From an uncultured Subdoligranulum sp. (GTDB lineage: Bacteria; Bacillota; Clostridia; Oscillospirales; Ruminococcaceae), in assembly GCA_900545545.1 (NCBI GenBank), contig UQZO01000024.1, positions 1-26,017 of the forward strand: a stretch of DNA of 26,017 nucleotides, written 5' to 3'. Position 1 is the stretch's first letter. Every line of letters begins with the position of its first letter. The notes under the pieces are model-generated. The model did not search any database. It was given only the letters and a program-made list of their open reading frames with translations, and was not told the origin of the DNA. A program made the position numbers and the translations under genes. Shown one piece after another: positions 23,101 through 26,017 of the stretch.

Positions 23101-24142
23101 ACCGAAAGACGAAGCGACTGAAACGGAAAACGAGGAAAGCACTGTTTCGAATGAAGAGGTGGTAGGCGTTGCCAAACTGGCTGCCGCTACCGCAGAGACG
23201 GCACAGCCTGATGTGGACGAGCCGGAAACGACGCCCACGGAACCCGACGAGAAAACTGATGCGGTACAGGCAATGCCGAATATCGCGACAATGAGCCTTG
23301 CTGAGATTCAGAACCTGGATGCAGAGCAGGCAGCTACGTTGCTGGAACAGATCTGTGGTGATTACTACTATACCGTATCCGAAAGCACCAAGCAGGAGGA
23401 TATGCGCGGTGGTATGACCAAGGATCAGTCGGTCTATCAGGTCAAGATCACCCTGCGCGATAAGGGCGATGGCACTTTGGAGCTGAGCAAGCCCGAAATC
23501 ACCAAGATCGTTGACAACAGCGGCAATGCCATTGCGGCAGACAAGCAGACCAAGGTAGAAAAGGCCCTCTTTACCAACGTGTACACGCTGGCCAACAGCG
23601 AAACCACGGCAACCATCAGCGGTACCAAGGTGCTGAATGGCCGTGAACTGAAGGAAGGCGAATTTACCTTCTATCTGATGGATGCTAATGGGGAAGTGGT
23701 TCAGGAGACCACCAACCGTGCGGATGGCAGCTTCTCCTTCGACCTGACCTACACCAAGGATCAGGCCGGTGATTACTTCGGCTACACGGTAAAAGAAGTC
23801 CGCGGCACCGACAGCACCATTACCTACGATGGATCGGTATTTGCGGTCCAAGTGCATGTGGTGGACGATGGTAACGGTACGCTGAGTGCTGAAGTTGCCC
23901 TGCTGAATGGCGAGATTGAATTCAACAACACTTACACGAAACCGCAGGAAGAAACTACGACACCTACTGCAACGCCCAAGCCGACTCCGGCACCCACCAG
24001 TACGCCGGAACCGCAGGCTGCGCCTTCCATCATTCCGCAGACAGGGGATAGCTTCCCGTATATGCTGCTTGTGGTGATTGCCTGTGCAGCGGTTGTGGGG
24101 CTGTGTGTGACTTTCTACGTGAAAAAACGTAAGGAACGTTGA
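17126..24142 (+). CDS. Giant sortase-anchored surface protein: VWA domain plus ten pilin isopeptide modules
   Basis: A 2338-residue exported protein. Residues 1-28 are a signal peptide ending AMPAQA. GRIWTDKSVFTG (61-72) is a typical N-terminal block of Gram-positive VWA adhesins. The VWA domain (about 122-450) has a complete MIDAS set: Asp129, Ser131 and Ser133 in LDRSGSMDD, Thr289 and Asp330. Residues about 786-2270 hold ten Spy0128/FctA-like modules, each with a Lys in a VTKxLxGR-type opening and an Asn in a closing FTNTY-type strand, the residues that form internal isopeptide bonds. A Pro/Thr linker (about 2275-2300) leads to the sorting signal IPQTG (2303-2307), a membrane helix and the KKRKER tail. 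It should be fixed to the wall by a sortase and act as an adhesin or pilus-tip-like stalk. AAAGGAG precedes the ATG. No sortase or pilin partner lies nearby. Confidence 0.93.
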   Translation: MQKVRTKGLWAALLTIAMLLSLAMPAQAAVPAGASQVVDSDSMYSYRDGQGALADSNENAGRIWTDKSVFTGDYTMTSDKDAEDPVKDVTVNMDSKGANFLVALSALSSTQATSTSQTAGPMDIILVLDRSGSMDDELSSSNTYRPTYNVSEGFWAPTYYALVNGQYVSIRRVTSWGSFDHWELNGQEVEPMRNAGDTGSGRIQFYTYQRESITKEDAMKEAVGSFIDVVAAANKNADGTAKPSEKQHRIAVVSYANSASIDSDFTNVTDTTAGTLKQEVNNLWMNGGTYANEGMEAAQVVMDGGTYEDRPYTYNGARKDANKVIIYFTDGEPGSGGDTDPEVAGPALNTANELKNNSGVTIYSIGVMNGADPSNTTDRMNAYMNGISSNYPKAIWETTTDYWGDESYNREPVLGDRVPEDQQYYFATQNSDELSQIFEDIFNEQNEANDPTLVEGGDASQSGYITFVDPLGDFMEVKGFEAVVFNGKQYNNVSEKTDDIKKVTTYTFESDNIDSGNHNDTTLESLIIEVQHSADLQTGDVVTVKIPASLIPVRQYTVTTVDNSTSLDLVKKMPIRVFYSVGLKDEISNLYAGTASADQAKEAQEALEANGTKDSVSGDYLFYSNKYTSGANGDTTVTFQPNTTNDFYYFTKNTELFADENGTAYTGSQPTGTLYYQHTYYTKTGTTTQSTTEYLPIDCNVYDNSHFTQENGKWYVLADTPKYDRSAHYVMQKGSNNTGTAANVVTPSWDQDSANMTVTVALGNNGRITAPAPTPDPVTISGNTGIKVQKTVTGADTDADFAFKLTLTSAKDAEDKDITGGVFTDADATTAFPSDGMTLTLSDAFRKDTPQTGTFDAITFTKAGTYTFIVDETTETPSPANGWTYDDNTHTVSVVVTKSTTENKLQATVQYDGTASAASFTNKYTAAPVTQNDSQLFQVVKNLVGRTWDENLDKDQYTFTLTAQDGAPVPSERTVTATGDGEVVTFPAITFNNPGTYTYEIKENTFNVQGVTGDGNTATVTVTVADNGNGSLEITDTTYVNTVSAEVKDEAVFTNTYAASGVLDGATNLKVTKVLNGREWQQGDSFQFTLTTGDNITKEAVDNGTVTMPSAKITIDNTSSNHQNAFGNITFTEAGSYCFKVTETAGSLPNMTYDTEPQYLFIQVDDEYKNGTLTVAVEDGSDDLTFTNTYTEPVAENSDPISLHGTKVLNGRQLKKAEFYFNVTPLKGAPVGDSYETANPNGVSGSDVGDIVLLNNIVYTEADLEGAASKDFQYVITEDVPSAASAGAGMTYDNTAYLVTVTVTKADGKLTAATPKIEAGTWNEGTFTKEKDVDEIVFTNTYSPDEVVLSGADNLTVTKQLVGRDEWTQEDTYEFTLAAGDEATATAVQDGDVILPVTTVTIDSSAAEHQASFSDITFKQAGNYVFTVSEVKGNVTGVTYDPDSTRRIYVKVEDRSGALFATLDNGTEDLTFTNTYNPTEAKLDGAGNLTVTKNLEGREMTDSDVFEFLLAAGDEETLNAIAAEDIVMPNPTKLEITGATENHQASFGDITFKKAGTYTFEVSELATNIPGVVNDPDNTRVVTVSVTDTNGLLSAALVKDQSDSLTFTNTYHATETTLPGATNLAVTKVLTGRPQDAWLDTDSFSFLLRASGNTADEVRNGSIVMPTNAGGIVIDSKTPDHTASFGDITFTKAGTYTFEVVEMATSIPGVTNDPDDTRSLTVSVTDTNGVLSAKLVEEQSESLTFTNTYKTKETVIGGEGDASLTVTKNFIGRDWTDDDSFSFTLTAANEDAETVLSEAETITISKASADHKAAFTALTFQKAATYVFTVQEVVPDGVDKNNTLNGITYDSEPRTLTINVTDNGDGSMTAAVDAAHSEPLVFTNTYDANFPDNPEGNSLAQVPVRKEISGDRNAMLEGESYDFTITPDTDKTTVDDALIPTADNATLTLNASKPEDLFSIDFSELHDKAEALLSRAQSGDEETEEVEQPEEEPKDEATETENEESTVSNEEVVGVAKLAAATAETAQPDVDEPETTPTEPDEKTDAVQAMPNIATMSLAEIQNLDAEQAATLLEQICGDYYYTVSESTKQEDMRGGMTKDQSVYQVKITLRDKGDGTLELSKPEITKIVDNSGNAIAADKQTKVEKALFTNVYTLANSETTATISGTKVLNGRELKEGEFTFYLMDANGEVVQETTNRADGSFSFDLTYTKDQAGDYFGYTVKEVRGTDSTITYDGSVFAVQVHVVDDGNGTLSAEVALLNGEIEFNNTYTKPQEETTTPTATPKPTPAPTSTPEPQAAPSIIPQTGDSFPYMLLVVIACAAVVGLCVTFYVKKRKER
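19478..23935 (+). repeat. Array of ten diverged pilin-type isopeptide repeats
   Basis: Modules run from the opening Lys to the closing Tyr at residues 787-924, 941-1057, 1073-1190, 1207-1342, 1359-1476, 1493-1611, 1628-1749, 1768-1886, 1906-2153 and 2168-2270. Most span about 117-138 residues. The ninth is about twice as long because of an acidic insertion, and the tenth is the shortest. Modules six and seven are the closest pair. The array forms the stalk of the surface protein. Confidence 0.85.
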
Positions 24143-24198
24143 TGCCGGAAAACCCTGATCAGGTATTCAGACACAAAGTAAGGCTGAGCCTTACATAA

Positions 24199-24246
24199 CA
24201 ATGAGGTCCGTCCCCCAAAAAGAAAATGGGGAGATGGACCTCATTG
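24199..24246. terminator. Long imperfect hairpin after the surface protein gene
   Basis: CAATGAGGTCC (24199-24209) pairs with GGACCTCATTG (24236-24246), with an inner TCCCC/GGGGA stem. It lacks a T run and may act with the next hairpin, or protect the 3' end of the long message. Confidence 0.6.
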
Positions 24247-24261
24247 CGTTTCAACGCAAAG

Positions 24262-24299
24262 AAAACCGTCCCGGGCGTAATCGCTCCGGGACGGTTTTT
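24262..24299 (+). terminator. Intrinsic terminator after the surface protein gene
   Basis: A 13-bp stem (AAAACCGTCCCGG pairing with CCGGGACGGTTTT), extended by an inner GCG-TAAT-CGC, then TTTTTC. Strong on the plus strand. It has four T's in the opposite direction too, so it could also stop the minus-strand transporter transcript. Confidence 0.88.
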
Positions 24300-24449
24300 C
24301 TTTGTAAAGAATATAAAAATCTGAGGCTGTGATATTTTGCCCTGAATCCCGCGGCAAATATCCGATGCCAAGTGCTGCAGTGCTGAGAGCGGAAGACGCG
24401 AACCTCTGGGCAAGTGCGGGACGAAGGATGTGCTTTTCTCAGAATCAGT

Positions 24450-25367
24450 TCAAACTGTTTGCTGTGCGGCTTTGGCCGGGTTTACGTGGATCATGACATG
24501 CTTCACTTCGGGGAAGGCTTCCTCTACGTCGGCGTGGACCTGTTCGGCCACATCGTGGGCTTCCCGCAGTGTCTTGTCGCCGTTTACCTCAATCTCCAGG
24601 TCGATGTAGACCTTGTTGCCGAACATCCGGGTGTGCAAAAGGTCCACCCCTTCCACGCCGGGGCGGGCGTCGATGTACCGGCGCAGTTTGGCCTCGTACT
24701 CCTCGCCGCAGGAGGTATCCAGCAGCTTGGTGATGGCGTCATTCAAAATATCATAGGACACCTTGAGGATGAACAGGCAGATGACGACGCTGGCCACCGA
24801 GTCCAGTACCGGGAACGCCAGCATGGCGCCGCCGATGCCGATGAGGGAACCGATGGAGGAGAAGGCGTCCGACCGGTGATGCCAGGCGTCCGCCAGGAAG
24901 GCCGAGGAGTTGATGAGCAGGGCATAGTGCCGTGTGTACCAGTACATGGCCTCCTTGCCCACGATGGAGATAATGGCGGCAGCCAGGGCGATGGGCCCGG
25001 GCACCGTCAGGGTCTGGTAATCGCCCGAGAAGATGGTTTGCAGCCCGGCCTTGCCGATGCCCAGGCCGGTAAGCAGCAGCACGATGCCCAGCAGCAGGGA
25101 AGCGATGCATTCCAGCCGTTCGTGGCCGTAGGGGTGTTCTTCGTCCGAGTCCTTTTTGGAAATTTTGACGCCCACCCAGGCGATGAGGGTGGTCAGCACG
25201 TCGGAGAAGGAGTGGACCGCGTCCGAGATCATGGCGCTGGAATGGCCGGTGACGCCGGCAAACAGCTTGAAGCCGGAGAGCACCGCGTTGCCGAGCACGC
25301 TGACCAAGGACAGTTTGCGGATGACGACCGCCTCATCCAGCGGTGTCGTTTTGCTTTGGGTTGCCAT
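24450..25367 (-). CDS. Cation diffusion facilitator metal exporter
   Basis: A 305-residue CDF transporter with the expected six membrane helices (about residues 20-210) and a C-terminal cytoplasmic metal-sensing domain (210-305). Two metal-site motifs are clear: SDAVHSFSD in helix 2 (Asp49, His52, Asp56) and ADAWHHRSDAF in helix 5 (Asp160, His163, Asp167). HPYGHERLE after helix 2 is a family signature. It exports divalent metal by proton antiport. A NiCo-type riboswitch in its leader indicates Ni2+, Co2+ or Fe2+ as the inducing and probably transported ion; the site alone would also suit Zn2+. AGGAGG lies 8 bases before the ATG. A GC-rich hairpin (25388-25405) sits just upstream of the ribosome site. 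Confidence 0.93.
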   Translation of the reverse strand: MATQSKTTPLDEAVVIRKLSLVSVLGNAVLSGFKLFAGVTGHSSAMISDAVHSFSDVLTTLIAWVGVKISKKDSDEEHPYGHERLECIASLLLGIVLLLTGLGIGKAGLQTIFSGDYQTLTVPGPIALAAAIISIVGKEAMYWYTRHYALLINSSAFLADAWHHRSDAFSSIGSLIGIGGAMLAFPVLDSVASVVICLFILKVSYDILNDAITKLLDTSCGEEYEAKLRRYIDARPGVEGVDLLHTRMFGNKVYIDLEIEVNGDKTLREAHDVAEQVHADVEEAFPEVKHVMIHVNPAKAAQQTV

Positions 25368-25470
25368 ACAAGAAACCTCCTGTTGCGGCCGGGGAAAACC
25401 CCGGCGGTGTGTGATTCTCTTGTGTGCACCTTACCGAGAGCGTTGTTCCAAAAGTCCCAAAAAAGTATAG

Positions 25471-25511
25471 AAAAAGGCACCTGTGGAACATACAACTGTC
25501 CCACAGATGCC
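25471..25511 (-). terminator. Regulated terminator of the NiCo riboswitch
   Basis: On the minus strand GGCATCTGTGG (25511-25501) pairs with CCACAGGTGCC (25486-25476), with one mismatch, followed by five T's (25475-25471). Its 5' arm reuses the CATCTG that closes the aptamer's last helix, so aptamer folding and termination exclude each other. Confidence 0.85.
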
Positions 25512-25583
25512 GTAAGTTCATCTGCTGCCGCCGCGGCGGCCCGGCCCCATGCCCCGGTGGAGGGCATCGCCTGCTCAGTTTGT
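25494..25583 (-). ncRNA. NiCo (czcD) riboswitch aptamer
   Basis: Read on the minus strand, AACTGAGCAGGC (25580-25569) opens the outer helix and CAGTT (25498-25494) closes it. Between them are a hairpin ATGCCC...GGGCAT, a segment with GGGCCGGGC, a GC-rich hairpin, and CAGATG...CATCTG followed by TGGGACAGTT. The conserved ACTGAGCAGGC, CAGATG and CATCTGTGGGACAG blocks and the four-way junction match the NiCo riboswitch as I remember it from published structures. That class typically sits before CDF exporter genes, as here. The class binds Ni2+ or Co2+, and Fe2+ has been reported. Metal binding should block the overlapping terminator and turn expression on. Confidence 0.9.
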
Positions 25584-25638
25584 ACTGGAGATCTCGCACC
25601 CCGATGGGGGGATGTAATGCAGTGCAAAGAGTTCTAGT

Positions 25639-25667
25639 ATTATACCCCATCCTATGCCGTCCGGCAA
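25639..25667 (-). promoter_or_regulatory. Promoter of the riboswitch-CDF transcript
   Basis: On the minus strand TTGCCG (25667-25662), 17-base spacer, TATAAT (25644-25639). The start point would be near 25632, about 50 bases before the aptamer. Confidence 0.82.
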
Positions 25668-25759
25668 GGGGCGGTGCACCCCGGTGCCCGCCAGTTGTAA
25701 ATTTTTGCGGATTTGGCGCTATTCTGCCGAAAATGGGCCCCAAATCCCCGGTGGTGCCC

Positions 25760-25788
25760 TTGCGGGCTTTCCCCCCGGCTGGTATACT
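25760..25788 (+). promoter_or_regulatory. Promoter of the zinc-ribbon gene
   Basis: TTGCGG (25760-25765), 17-base spacer, TATACT (25783-25788), about 75 bases before the ATG at 25865. Confidence 0.65.
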
Positions 25789-25864
25789 GAAGCCAGGATG
25801 AAAAGGCGGCGGAAAATCCCCTGCTCCGCCGCCGCAGCTTTCAAACCGAAAGGAGGAACCCCCT

Positions 25865-25968
25865 ATGCTCTGTCCCCAATGTGGAAAACCCGTCGAAGAC
25901 GGTGCCGTGACCTGCCCGTACTGCGGTGCAGCCCTGCAGCAGAACCCCCGGCAGGAACAATCCACCCC
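25865..25968 (+). CDS. Zinc-ribbon protein, N-terminal fragment at contig end
   Basis: MLCPQCGKPVEDGAV then TCPYCGAAL gives two CxxC pairs (Cys3/Cys6 and Cys17/Cys20), a short zinc ribbon of the kind that begins many Firmicutes membrane or regulatory proteins. AAAGGAGG lies 8 bases before the ATG, with a promoter further up. Only 34 codons are genomic; reading beyond 25968 translates sequencing adapter. The function of the full protein cannot be told. Confidence 0.8.
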
Positions 25969-26017
25969 CTGTCTCTTATACACATCTCCGAGCCCACGAG
26001 ACCGTACTAGATCTCGT
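25969..26017 (+). other. Illumina Nextera adapter and index (artefact)
   Basis: CTGTCTCTTATACACATCT (25969-25987) is the Nextera transposase mosaic end. CCGAGCCCACGAGAC (25988-26002) is the rest of the i7-side adapter, CGTACTAG (26003-26010) matches the N702 index, and ATCTCGT (26011-26017) starts the flow-cell primer. This is untrimmed read-through, not genome sequence. Confidence 0.97.

Noticed and set aside
18503..23857. A 1784-codon open frame on the minus strand opposite the giant adhesin
   Set aside because: It mirrors the coding frame of the adhesin and has no recognisable domain, start signal or independent promoter. Long antisense frames arise when the sense gene avoids certain codons; the repeats extend the effect.
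25969..25987. Tn5 mosaic end as evidence of a transposon
   Set aside because: It is followed directly by the adapter, a standard index and the primer start, so it comes from library preparation.
25333..26010. Open frames crossing the contig end, with peptides MYKRQ and SLIHISEPTRPY
   Set aside because: They are translations of Nextera adapter, not of genome.

Overview
The window looks like chromosomal DNA of a Gram-positive, GC-rich gut anaerobe of the Clostridia. A Faecalibacterium/Gemmiger/Subdoligranulum-like relative is my inference from codon use, gene style and a sortase-anchored giant protein; no rRNA or other marker confirms it. The right end is a contig end: the last 49 bases are Illumina Nextera adapter plus index, not genome.

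Layout. (1) 1-4749, minus strand: a tight L-arabinose operon running FGGY kinase, araA, araD, transaldolase, transketolase N-terminal subunit, which takes arabinose into the pentose phosphate pathway. A PocR/AraC-type regulator (4847-5692) is transcribed divergently. (2) 5909-6762: an ABC sugar permease that has lost its N-terminus at a sharp junction. (3) About 6760-9968: an AT-rich accessory block holding a small Cro/CI-type regulator, a frameshifted Vat-like streptogramin acetyltransferase, a GrpB-cytidine deaminase fusion, a GNAT acetyltransferase and a broken XRE regulator. It resembles a drug-modification cassette from a mobile element. (4) 9961-12585, minus strand: a truncated and frameshifted response regulator, an HdeD-like membrane protein and an AraC-type regulator. 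(5) 12603-15614: a twice-deleted GPH sugar:cation symporter followed by an intact GH2 glycosidase. (6) 15896-16651: an EFR1-type flavodoxin/ferredoxin protein. (7) 17126-24142: a 2338-residue surface protein with a signal peptide, a VWA domain, ten pilin-type isopeptide modules and an IPQTG sorting signal. (8) 24450-25667, minus strand: a cation diffusion facilitator behind a recognisable NiCo (czcD) riboswitch with its own promoter and overlapping terminator. (9) 25865 to end: the start of a zinc-ribbon protein cut off by adapter.

The clearest regulatory system is the metal riboswitch plus metal exporter. The most notable accessory system is the GrpB-deaminase/acetyltransferase cassette. Four abrupt breaks (near 6760, 9965, 12603 and 13024), two single-base homopolymer insertions and an 8-bp duplication show either real gene decay around an integrated island or an assembly with chimeric joins. 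The adapter at the end means the second option must be taken seriously. No tRNA, rRNA or CRISPR array was seen.
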